Below, one piece after another: positions 8,421-14,177 of a DNA stretch of 14,177 nt (position 1 is the stretch's first letter; every line of letters starts with the position of its first letter). Origin of the DNA: DASTGO01 sp035719045 (GTDB lineage Bacteria > Actinomycetota > Actinomycetes > Actinomycetales > Kineosporiaceae); contig DASTGO010000306.1 in NCBI GenBank assembly GCA_035719045.1, positions 1-14,177 of the forward strand, in the 5' to 3' direction. Under the pieces are notes generated by a model, which saw nothing but the letters and a program-made list of their open reading frames with translations, searched no databases and was not told where the DNA came from. The position numbers and the translations under genes are program-made.

Positions 8421-9791
8421 ATGGCTGCGATCACGCCCGAGATGTGCAGGGTGACGATCGTGACGCCCAGCCGCTGGGCGGATCTTGCCCTGCCGGCCGA
8501 CGAACCGCTGGCCGAGATGCTGCCGGCCCTTCTCGACCACGTCGGCGACCCCGACCTGGAGGCCGACGGGGTGGTCCTGCAGCGGCTGGGGCGCCCCCCG
8601 CTGGACGGGGCCCGGTCGCTGGCCGCCAACGGCGTGGTCGACGGGGAGGTCCTGTACCTCAATCCCCATGAGGCGGCCCTGCCCGAGACGGAGTTCGACG
8701 ACCTGATCGACGGCATCGCCAACGGCATGACGGAACTGGACCACCGCTGGCAGCCCCGGCACACCCGGCAGGTGCTGCTCTGGCTGTCGGCGGTGCCGGT
8801 GCTGGTCGCCGCGGTCGGGCTGATCATGCGCCCGGCGGAGAACTGGATCACCGCCTCCGTCGGCGGGATGGTGTGCCTCCTGCTCGTCCTCGTCGCAGGC
8901 GCCGCCTCCCGGGCGTGGGGCGACTGGGGTCTGGCGGTCATCGCCGGTGGCCTGGCCGTGGCCTTCGCCGCTGCCGGGGGTGCCTTCGCCGTCGAGTCGA
9001 TGGCCCGGACACCGCTGATCTCGGCGCCCACCCTGCTCGCCGGCCTGGCCGCCGGCTTCTGCGTGGCGTCGGCGATCGACGTGGTGATCGGCGGGATCGC
9101 GGTCGGGTTCGCCGGGGTCGCCTTCGCCTGTGTGCTGGGCGGTCTGGGCAGTCTCGCGGCCGTCCTGGCGCACTGGAACAGCAGGCAGGGACTGGCCCTG
9201 ACGCTGGTTCTCGCCGTCGTGGTCGGGGAGCAGATGGTGACCGTGGCGGCGCGGCTGGCCGGGGTCGTGCTGCCGCCGCTGCCGCGCAATGCCGTCGAGC
9301 TGGAGGAGAACGTCGAACCCGTGCCTGGGCAGGAAGTGCTCGGCCTGGCCGCGCGGGTGGACGTCTACCTGACGGCGCTGCTGTGGGGATCCTCCGCGGT
9401 GATCATCGTCTGCGCCTCGGCCCTCGTCTGGCGTGGCGGCTGGGCCGTGGCACTGGTGCTCGTGGCCAGCGTCGCGTCGCTGCTGCGGCTGCGGGTGATG
9501 CCGTCGCGGGCCCAGCGGGCCGCCGTGATCACGGCCGGGGCGGCCGGTCCGGCGAGCCTGCTGCTGCATCAGGTGCTCGGCGCCTCAGGCGTGTCCCGGG
9601 TCTCCCTGCCCCTCTCCTGCCTGGCGGGGGCGGTGGCGCTGGTCGTGCTCGCGCGGATCCTGCCGGGGCGGCGGGTGATCCCGCACTACGGCCGGGCGGC
9701 GGAGCTGCTGGAAGGGCTGGTGGCGGCTTCACTGCTGCCCCTGCTGCTCGCCGTGCTCGGCACCTACCAGGCCGCACGCAACCTGTTCTGA
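8421..9791 (+). CDS. eccD: Type VII secretion membrane channel subunit EccD
   Basis: The 456-residue product has an N-terminal ubiquitin-like domain (about 8-83, including CRVTIVTPSRWADLALPAD), a linker with DDLIDGIANGMTELDHRW, and then a polytopic membrane region beginning about residue 118 (QVLLWLSAVPVLVAAVGLIM). Hydrophobic segments recur to the C-terminus, consistent with the eleven helices known for EccD. EccD dimers form a membrane vestibule in the ESX complex, and the cytoplasmic ubiquitin-like domains contact EccC and EccE. It is the first gene on the plus strand, 48 bases ahead of eccB and probably in the same operon. Length is near that usual for the family. The start is set by an adjacent ribosome site. 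Confidence 0.95.
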   Translation: MAAITPEMCRVTIVTPSRWADLALPADEPLAEMLPALLDHVGDPDLEADGVVLQRLGRPPLDGARSLAANGVVDGEVLYLNPHEAALPETEFDDLIDGIANGMTELDHRWQPRHTRQVLLWLSAVPVLVAAVGLIMRPAENWITASVGGMVCLLLVLVAGAASRAWGDWGLAVIAGGLAVAFAAAGGAFAVESMARTPLISAPTLLAGLAAGFCVASAIDVVIGGIAVGFAGVAFACVLGGLGSLAAVLAHWNSRQGLALTLVLAVVVGEQMVTVAARLAGVVLPPLPRNAVELEENVEPVPGQEVLGLAARVDVYLTALLWGSSAVIIVCASALVWRGGWAVALVLVASVASLLRLRVMPSRAQRAAVITAGAAGPASLLLHQVLGASGVSRVSLPLSCLAGAVALVVLARILPGRRVIPHYGRAAELLEGLVAASLLPLLLAVLGTYQAARNLF

Positions 9792-9839
9792 CCGCAGCCG
9801 CGACGGGATCACGGCTGAGCTGATCGGCGGTACGCACGC

Positions 9840-11267
9840 ATGCAGACCAAGAAGGAACAGGTCCGGGCGCACAACTTCCAGGTACGCCGCCTGGTCCGTG
9901 GTGTGCTGCTCGCGGAGCCGGACCACTGGGAGCAGCCGTTCCGCAGGTCCTCCACCGGGACCCTGGTCGGCACCGTGGTCGCGGTGTTGCTGCTGGCCGG
10001 GTTCGCGGTGTTCGGGCTGCTGCGCCCGGCGGCCGGCCCGGACCTGTCCCAGAACACGAACGTCGTGCTGGAGAAGGAGACGGGGACCCGCTACGTCGTG
10101 GAGGGCGGCGTCCTGCGACCGGTCGCGAACCTGGCCTCGGCGCTGCTGCTGGCCGGACCCCAGCTGCAGACCCAGACCCTGTCCCGCCAGCGGACCCGCC
10201 AGCTGCCCCGGTCCGCCGCAGTCGGCATCGTCGGTGCCCCCGACGACGTCCCGTCCGGCGCGGACGTTGCCGCGAACGGCTGGTCGGTCTGCGTGGGGGC
10301 CACCGTCTCGTCCACCGGGATCGCGCCGCCGATGGTGGCCTCCTTCGCTGCCGACGACCGGCCGACCGCGGTCCCCGCGCGACAGGGGTTCCTGGTGGCC
10401 GGTCCGGACGGCGCGTTGTACCTCGCCGCCGCCGGGACCCGGTACACCATCACGAGTACCGAGGCCCGCAATGCACTGGGCTATGCGGCGACCGCGCCCC
10501 TGCGGGTGCCGGCCAGCTGGCTGGCCGCCCTGCGCCCCGGCCGCGACGTCACCACCCTGTCCGTGGACGGTGCGGGGACGGCGGGCCCGCCGACCAGTGC
10601 CGGTCCGACCACCGTCGGGCAGGTGCTCGCCGTGCACCAGCCGGCAGGCACCCAGTACTTCCTGGTCCAGCGCGGGAAGATCCTGCCGGTCACCGAGTTC
10701 GAGGCCCGGTTGCTGATGGGCAACCCCAAGCTGGCTTCGGTGTACCAGGACGGCAATGCGCCCGTGGTCGTTCCCGGGAGCGCGATCGCCGAGGCGACCC
10801 GGCAACTGCTTCCCGCCAGCCTCGGCTGGCCGGACACGGTGGTGGATCCCGTGCCGGCCCAGGGCGGCTCGGTCTGCGTGGCGGCCGGACCCGACGGCAG
10901 CCCGTGGCTGGGGACCCGTGGCCTGCCCGGTCCCGTCACCGCACCCTCGGCCCAGGCGGTCTCCGGCGGGACGGTGGTCCGGGTGCCACCCGGTTCGGGT
11001 GTCGTGGCGGAGGAGACCAATGCGGCCGGCGGGAGCACCGGCGCGGTCTGGTTCATCGACGACACCGGCCGCCGCTTCGTGATCAAGGATGCGGAATCCC
11101 TGGGGGCACTGGGATTCCAGGCCGCAGCCCGGATCAAGGTGCCCACCGGGCTGCTGTCCGCGCTGGCGACCGGGCCGGTGCTGGACATCGCGGCGGCCGG
11201 GCGGCCGGTGGCGGGCGCGGCCCCCTCGACGCCTGCGACCACCGTGACTCCTGCCGTCTCGGGCTGA
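9840..11267 (+). CDS. eccB: Type VII secretion protein EccB
   Basis: The 475-residue protein begins with the conserved EccB cytoplasmic segment (QVRAHNFQVRRLVRGVLL, residues 7-24), followed by one membrane helix (about 42-61) and a large extracytoplasmic domain made of repeat units. Cys151 (GWSVCVGA) and Cys346 (GGSVCVAA) fall in the two places where mycobacterial EccB proteins form a long-range disulfide that ties the repeats together. The tail after about 440 is Ala-, Pro- and Thr-rich. EccB lines the outer side of the ESX complex, where it meets the mycosin. The ribosome site is weak (GGCGG nine bases upstream), so translation may lean on eccD. The gene is followed by a 183-base gap with hairpins before the WXG100 pair. 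Confidence 0.95.
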   Translation: MQTKKEQVRAHNFQVRRLVRGVLLAEPDHWEQPFRRSSTGTLVGTVVAVLLLAGFAVFGLLRPAAGPDLSQNTNVVLEKETGTRYVVEGGVLRPVANLASALLLAGPQLQTQTLSRQRTRQLPRSAAVGIVGAPDDVPSGADVAANGWSVCVGATVSSTGIAPPMVASFAADDRPTAVPARQGFLVAGPDGALYLAAAGTRYTITSTEARNALGYAATAPLRVPASWLAALRPGRDVTTLSVDGAGTAGPPTSAGPTTVGQVLAVHQPAGTQYFLVQRGKILPVTEFEARLLMGNPKLASVYQDGNAPVVVPGSAIAEATRQLLPASLGWPDTVVDPVPAQGGSVCVAAGPDGSPWLGTRGLPGPVTAPSAQAVSGGTVVRVPPGSGVVAEETNAAGGSTGAVWFIDDTGRRFVIKDAESLGALGFQAAARIKVPTGLLSALATGPVLDIAAAGRPVAGAAPSTPATTVTPAVSG

Positions 11268-11450
11268 TCCGGCGTCGGCGGAGCCGGTTATCTCCAGGGT
11301 TTCCCGAAGCTGGGGCCGCGTCAGCGAGACGGCCGTCCGAGGTGAAACAAGTAGCCGGCCCGGACGGGGCCGGGCTTCGGAAAGCCGGTACCGGCCGGGA
11401 GCAGGGGAAACACCGTCCCCCGCCGACACACTTGATCCCGAGGAGGGAAC
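11268..11450 (+). promoter_or_regulatory. Leader region of the WXG100 pair with mutually exclusive stem-loops
   Basis: This gap separates eccB from the first WXG100 gene. CCGTCCG at 11333-11339 can pair with CGGACGG at 11361-11367, and the same bases can instead join the hairpin at 11353-11376, so the two structures exclude each other. A 12-base palindrome, GCCGGTACCGGC, follows at 11384-11395. A strong ribosome site (AGGAGG, 11441-11446) precedes the ATG. No promoter box is convincing; TTATCT at 11288-11293 is a weak -10-like match. Confidence 0.4.
11353..11376 (+). terminator. Possible eccDB terminator or attenuator hairpin
   Basis: AGCC-GGCCC pairs with GGGCC-GGGCT leaving one bulged base and a short loop, giving a nine-pair GC stem 86 bases after the eccB stop. 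There is no T tract, which is common for actinomycete terminators. It may uncouple the highly expressed WXG100 genes from the core genes. Confidence 0.35.
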
Positions 11451-11753
11451 ATGGCACAGGACAAGCTCTACAACAGTGGGACACTCTCCGAGCAGCAGTC
11501 CCAGCTGAAGAACCGCGAGCAGGCGCTCACCGCTGCCGGTGAGGACATCCGCTCCGAGCTCGTCCGGCTCGAGGGCTTCTGGGAGGGCAACGCGTCCCAG
11601 GCGTTCATGCAGGCCGCGAACACGTGGCAGCAGGGCTACGCCGAGGTGATGCAGGGCTTCAACCTGTTGAACAGCAAGGTCGGCGTCGCCAACGAGGGCT
11701 TCACCTCGGCGGAGACCAGCCGCACCAGCCAGAGCACCGGTTCCTGGACCTGA
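11451..11753 (+). CDS. WXG100 family ESX substrate (ESAT-6-like), first of a tandem pair
   Basis: The 100-residue protein is the classic size of an ESX WXG100 helical hairpin, with the turn motif Trp44-Glu45-Gly46 between two amphipathic helices (about 11-41 and 47-81). It lacks a signal peptide, as expected. After the second helix the usual Tyr of the YxxxD/E export motif is Phe (Phe84, Glu88 in FTSAE), so this partner may not carry the main signal. The ribosome site AGGAGG is strong, fitting high expression. It is 74 bases ahead of a second WXG100 gene, with which it very likely forms the obligate heterodimer exported through EccC. I leave the esxA/esxB names open because partner roles differ between systems. 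Confidence 0.95.
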   Translation: MAQDKLYNSGTLSEQQSQLKNREQALTAAGEDIRSELVRLEGFWEGNASQAFMQAANTWQQGYAEVMQGFNLLNSKVGVANEGFTSAETSRTSQSTGSWT

Positions 11754-11761
11754 TCCCCAGC

Positions 11762-11787
11762 CAGGGGTGCCGGATCTCGGCGCCCTG
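11762..11787 (+). other. Short hairpin between the two WXG100 genes
   Basis: CAGGG (11762-11766) pairs with CCCTG (11783-11787) and inner GCC with GGC, with small bulges and a seven-base loop. It may tune the relative amounts of the two messages or mark an RNA processing site. It is too weak for a firm terminator call. Confidence 0.3.
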
Positions 11788-11827
11788 ACGGCCCTTCCCC
11801 CACCCACTGATCTGAAAGGAGCCCACG

Positions 11828-12127
11828 ATGACGGGTTTCTCCATCGACACCGCCAGCGCAGCCTCGGTGGCGTCCGGCCTCGAAAGCGAAGAGGCGAACA
11901 TCGTCAAGTACATCCGCGACACCATCACCGTCGCCGAGGAAATGGCCAACACCTGGAAGGGTGACGCCCCGGCCGCCTTCCAGCAGGCGAAGGCCCTGTG
12001 GGACGAGGGCATCGCGAAGATGGACGCCGGCATGCAGAACGCGTGCGGAGTGCTGCGCAGCAACATCAGCAGCTACCACAGCACCGACTCCGACCTCGCG
12101 GGCCTGTTCTCCGGCTTCAACGTCTGA
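11828..12127 (+). CDS. WXG100 family ESX substrate with YxxxD export motif (CFP-10-like role), second of pair
   Basis: The 99-residue protein has helix one (about 7-41), the turn Trp43-Lys44-Gly45, and helix two (about 46-80). The C-terminal segment carries Tyr83-x-x-x-Asp87, the general secretion motif known to be needed for ESX substrates, then an Asp/Leu/Phe-rich tail ending GLFSGFNV. This makes it the likely signal-bearing member of the pair, the CFP-10-like role, with EccC domain 3 as the expected receptor. One Cys (Cys73) lies in the second helix, which is uncommon for the family. The ribosome site GAAAGGAG is six bases from the ATG. A perfect 14-base-pair hairpin follows the stop, probably ending the WXG100 transcript. 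Confidence 0.95.
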   Translation: MTGFSIDTASAASVASGLESEEANIVKYIRDTITVAEEMANTWKGDAPAAFQQAKALWDEGIAKMDAGMQNACGVLRSNISSYHSTDSDLAGLFSGFNV

Positions 12128-12138
12128 GTCGTTCGCCC

Positions 12139-12172
12139 GGGGTGGCGCCACCGGTCATGGTGGCGCCACCCC
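12139..12172 (+). terminator. Strong stem-loop after the WXG100 pair
   Basis: GGGGTGGCGCCACC is followed by a GGTCAT loop and its exact reverse complement, a perfect 14-pair stem starting 11 bases after the stop at 12127. It has no T tract. It should act as a terminator or as a 3'-end stabiliser of the WXG100 message, and it implies a separate or reduced transcription level for the next gene. Confidence 0.75.
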
Positions 12173-12263
12173 AACTGGTCGTGGCGCACGGTGCCGTGGC
12201 ACGCCAGGCCGTCGGGTTGTCCGCCGTCGGACCCGATGTCGTGCAGCCCGCCGACGGCCATCC

Positions 12264-12290
12264 GTGAATTCACCGAATTCCGCTGAGTTA
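12264..12290 (+). promoter_or_regulatory. AT-rich patch with two GAATTC copies, candidate promoter/operator
   Basis: GAATTC occurs at 12266-12271 and 12275-12280, nine bases apart, the first inside the palindrome GTGAATTCAC. This is a rare drop in GC in the window and lies between the upstream terminator and the start at 12317, where a promoter would be expected. No standard sigma-70 spacing is evident. Confidence 0.3.
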
Positions 12291-12316
12291 CTGCCGCATC
12301 AACCGGGAGAGTAGCC

Positions 12317-12841
12317 ATGCCAGGCGCGTACATGCCCCCGCAGAAACCGCACCCGACGCCGCCGGCGCCGCCGGACCCGACCCGGCACCAGTTCGGCACG
12401 CCGTCGACCCTCGGCACCCACGACCCGTACAACACTCCGGCGGCGACCAACTCGCCCACGGTCGACAGCAAGATCAAGGTCACCCCGGAGGTCCTGGAGA
12501 ACTGGGCCACGCTCTTCGAGAACGCAGGCAAGCAGCTCAACCAGGCCGGCGACACGATGATGAAGGTCAAGGTCGAGCCCGGCTACTTCCAGGAAGCCGA
12601 CACCGTCCGCAAGCTGGTGGAGGCGTTCAACGCCGCGTTCGTCCCGAACACGAGAACGCTGTCCGACTCCTCGCAGTACGTGGCTCGCGCGCTGCGCCTG
12701 GCCGCGAAGTCGTTCGACAACGTCGAGAAGGCGAACCTCGACCAGAACACCGCGCTGATGGACCTGGTCTCCTCGCTGACGAAGGCGGAGAGCGGGCTGA
12801 AGTCGACCCCCACCGTGGCGCCCAACACGCCGACGAAGTAG
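12317..12841 (+). CDS. Proline-rich, helical putative ESX-associated protein (WXG100-like fold without WXG)
   Basis: I do not recognise a named family. The 174-residue product has a disordered Pro/Thr-rich N-terminus (about 1-50) and then two amphipathic helices (about 55-84 and 91-147) separated by a turn, VEPGYF (86-91), where WXG100 proteins have Trp-x-Gly. Some actinobacterial ESX-linked proteins use a PG-x-F type turn in a similar hairpin. Phe133-x-x-x-Glu137 resembles the YxxxE export motif with Phe for Tyr, as in the first WXG100 protein here. The C-terminus is again Pro/Thr-rich. There is no signal peptide or membrane helix. The ribosome site GGGAGAG is five bases from the ATG; a second ATG lies five codons on. 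Position and fold suggest an ESX substrate or the partner of the next gene's product. It is flanked by hairpins on both sides. Confidence 0.85.
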   Translation: MPGAYMPPQKPHPTPPAPPDPTRHQFGTPSTLGTHDPYNTPAATNSPTVDSKIKVTPEVLENWATLFENAGKQLNQAGDTMMKVKVEPGYFQEADTVRKLVEAFNAAFVPNTRTLSDSSQYVARALRLAAKSFDNVEKANLDQNTALMDLVSSLTKAESGLKSTPTVAPNTPTK

Positions 12842-12845
12842 CACC

Positions 12846-12875
12846 GTGCCGGCCCGGGGCAGCCCTGGCCGGCAC
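12846..12875 (+). terminator. Stem-loop after the proline-rich gene
   Basis: GTGCCGGCC (12846-12854) pairs exactly with GGCCGGCAC (12867-12875). After one mismatch, GGG/CCC add three more pairs around a GCAG loop. It begins four bases after the stop at 12841. There is no T tract, but position and strength support a terminator. Confidence 0.7.
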
Positions 12876-13120
12876 CACCCGCTGCCGGTCGGTCTCGCAG
12901 TGGCAGGGGACTGCGGCGCTGTCGGCTCTGGAACGTGGCTGCGCTGTGGCGAGGTCGCGGGTCGCGGGAACGAAGAAGCAAGGAAAGAAGCCCGGCGTTG
13001 GCCTGGTCGACGACGGGGCAGGAACAGGTTGCGTGCCGGTGGACGGCCCGTCCACTCCGTCCCCCGGCCGGTCGATGCACCCGGCCCACTGATCAAGGGT
13101 GCCGGGGCAACACCTCCAGG

Positions 13121-13151
13121 GGTGGGGTGCGCCTGACCGGCGTACCCCACC
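13121..13151 (+). promoter_or_regulatory. Strong stem-loop upstream of the Gly-rich WXG gene
   Basis: GGTGGGGT-G-CGCC pairs with GGCG-T-ACCCCACC: 13 pairs including one G-T wobble, around a TGACC loop. It lies 64 bases before the ATG at 13216. It could be a second terminator, an attenuator in the leader, or a DNA operator. Confidence 0.5.
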
Positions 13152-13215
13152 GCAGGGACCTGGTCGTGTGACAGGACGTCCGGATACGCCCACGGAGCAA
13201 GGAGCGACGGGATCC

Positions 13216-14177
13216 ATGCCCACCGAGCCCTCCCGCGGAGGCAGCAACACCTCCTTCGCACAGATCCACGACGCGATCTTCAGCGGCGAACCCAGCAGCA
13301 TGACCAAAGCCGCCGACACCATCATGGAGTCGGGGAACCAGGTCCTGACGGAGATCCACAAGGTCCCCGCGGCTGTTGACGGTCTGATGGGAGTCTGGAA
13401 GGGCGCCGCCTCGGACGCCTTCCGCCAGCAGGTCGACTGGTTCCTGCAGCAGCTCCAGGCGGAGAACGAGAAGGCCGGGGGTGGCGGCCTTCCCCCCGTG
13501 GTGACCGCCCTGCACGACTCGGCGCAGGGACTGTCGTGGGCGCAGGACACCCTGGACCGCATCGAGCAGTTCTACTCGCAGCAGGCGGCGGCGCACGGAG
13601 CTCCCAGCACCGTCGGCGCTGACGGGGGGACCTCGGTTGCGATCGGCGGGACCCCCGGCGTTGCCGGTGAGATCCAGCGGGCGATGGACGAAGACGCCCA
13701 GTTCGTCATGCAGCAGACCAGTGACCGGTACCGCATGAGCTCCGAGCCGCTGCTCGCCTCCGTCGGTATGTCCGGTCAGGGCGGCGCAGGTGGCGAGGGC
13801 GAGGGCCACGGGTACGGCCAGCACGGCGACGGCGAGGGTGAAGGCCACGGCGGCCGTGGGGGCGGCGAGGGTGAAGGCCACGGCGGCCGCGGGGGCGGCG
13901 AGGGTGAGCGCGGCCGTGGTGAGCACGGCGAGGGTGAAGGCCGCGGCGGTGGCGAGCACGGCGAGGGCTCGACCGGTGGGTCGGGTGCGCAGGGCTCGCA
14001 GGGTTCGGGCGGCGGTACCGGTGGTGGTACGGCTGGCGGGACCGGCGGCGGTACCGGTGGTGGCACTGGTGCGCAGGGTTCGGGTGGCGGTACCGGCGCT
14101 GAGGGTTCGACCGGTGGGTCGGCCGGTGGGTCGTCCGGTGGCACCGCTGGTGGTACGACTGCTGGCACGGGTGGTGG
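13216..14177 (+). CDS. WXG-domain protein with long Gly-rich repeat tail, C-terminus off the window
   Basis: The frame is open from ATG 13216 to the right edge (320 codons). Residues about 14-86 form a WXG100-like hairpin with Trp61-Lys62-Gly63 and a following AASDAFRQQ helix. A GGGG break then precedes another helix (92-125), and a further helical segment lies at about 150-180. From residue 187 the protein is nearly half Gly or more: first a charged phase with GEGEGHGGRGG units (about 193-251), then a Gly/Thr/Ser/Gln phase. No signal peptide or membrane helix is seen. No exact YxxxD/E is found; Tyr172 has Glu five residues on. It is most likely an ESX substrate that is exported and surface-associated, but a C-terminal effector domain beyond the window is possible. 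Ribosome site AAGGAG is 11 bases upstream, rather far; GTG 13168 is an alternative start. Confidence 0.85.
   Translation, partial: MPTEPSRGGSNTSFAQIHDAIFSGEPSSMTKAADTIMESGNQVLTEIHKVPAAVDGLMGVWKGAASDAFRQQVDWFLQQLQAENEKAGGGGLPPVVTALHDSAQGLSWAQDTLDRIEQFYSQQAAAHGAPSTVGADGGTSVAIGGTPGVAGEIQRAMDEDAQFVMQQTSDRYRMSSEPLLASVGMSGQGGAGGEGEGHGYGQHGDGEGEGHGGRGGGEGEGHGGRGGGEGERGRGEHGEGEGRGGGEHGEGSTGGSGAQGSQGSGGGTGGGTAGGTGGGTGGGTGAQGSGGGTGAEGSTGGSAGGSSGGTAGGTTAGTGG
13831..13896 (+). repeat. Tandem 33-base repeat encoding GEGEGHGGRGG
   Basis: Units 13831-13863 and 13864-13896 differ at a single base (CGT versus CGC for Arg), and a third, degraded unit follows. The near identity at synonymous sites points to recent duplication, and the tract is likely to vary in copy number between strains. 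Confidence 0.85.
13999..14096 (+). repeat. Direct repeats in the Gly/Thr/Ser tract
   Basis: A 23-base element (CAGGGTTCGGG-x-GGCGGTACCGG) occurs at 13999-14021 and 14074-14096 with one difference. GGCGGTACCGG also occurs between them, near 14047. These encode GSGGGTG-type units and suggest expansion by slippage or unequal recombination. Confidence 0.75.

Larger units (their letters stand above)
12842..13215. other. Intergenic stretch without a supported gene
   Basis: These 374 bases hold a terminator (12846-12875), a short palindrome GTGGACGG-C-CCGTCCAC (13039-13055), a strong hairpin (13121-13151) and the ribosome site of the next gene (AAGGAG, 13199-13204). Small open frames here lack a codon pattern or recognisable sequence. 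An in-frame GTG at 13168 with AGGGA nine bases upstream is an alternative start for the next gene, adding 16 residues. Confidence 0.6.

Noticed and set aside
9729..11807. 692-residue minus-strand open frame opposite eccB and the first WXG100 gene
   Set aside because: It spans several confirmed plus-strand genes and intergenic DNA and shows no recognisable sequence.
12846..13136. 96-residue open frame in the gap before the Gly-rich gene
   Set aside because: It starts inside a terminator stem, has no ribosome site, and has a random Arg/Gly/Pro-rich composition.
13774..14177. CRISPR-like or transposon-end repeats in the Gly-rich tract
   Set aside because: The repeats are in frame, lack unique spacers and encode Gly units; they are protein repeats.

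Overview
The window is a type VII secretion (ESX-type) locus from a high-GC actinomycete. The evidence is the very GC-rich coding DNA (third codon positions almost all G or C), the full set of actinobacterial ESX core genes (eccB, eccC, eccD, eccE and a mycosin) and adjacent WXG100 genes. I cannot name the genus. No eccA is visible.

Layout: the locus is two divergent halves around a 256-base intergenic region (8165-8420). The left half, on the minus strand, reads eccC (8164-4118), mycosin gene (4121-2688), eccE (2691-1360), then a LuxR/LAL-type ATPase gene that starts at 1363 and runs off the left edge. All three junctions are ATGA stop/start overlaps, so the four products should be translationally coupled. 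The right half, on the plus strand, reads eccD (8421-9791), eccB (9840-11267), two WXG100 genes (11451-11753 and 11828-12127), a proline-rich helical protein gene (12317-12841), and a WXG-domain protein with a long Gly-rich repeat tail (13216 to beyond 14177). Strong hairpins follow the WXG100 pair (12139-12172) and the proline-rich gene (12846-12875). Another lies at 13121-13151 ahead of the Gly-rich gene. Substrate genes are therefore probably controlled as separate units.

How it works together: EccB, EccC, EccD and EccE form the inner-membrane ESX complex. EccC, with three ATPase domains that each keep the P-loop Lys, recognises and powers export of WXG100 dimers. The second WXG100 protein carries a YxxxD-type signal. 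The last two plus-strand products look like further ESX substrates or partners.

The most unusual points are: (1) the mycosin has lost every catalytic residue of the subtilisin triad (Asp to Ser, His to Phe, Ser to Ala) and the oxyanion Asn, while its fold, signal sequence and membrane anchor persist, so it reads as a dedicated pseudoprotease; (2) the coupled LAL-type ATPase has a P-loop whose Lys is replaced by Leu; (3) the distal WXG protein has a two-phase Gly-rich repeat tail, a possible analogue in layout of mycobacterial Gly-rich ESX substrates.
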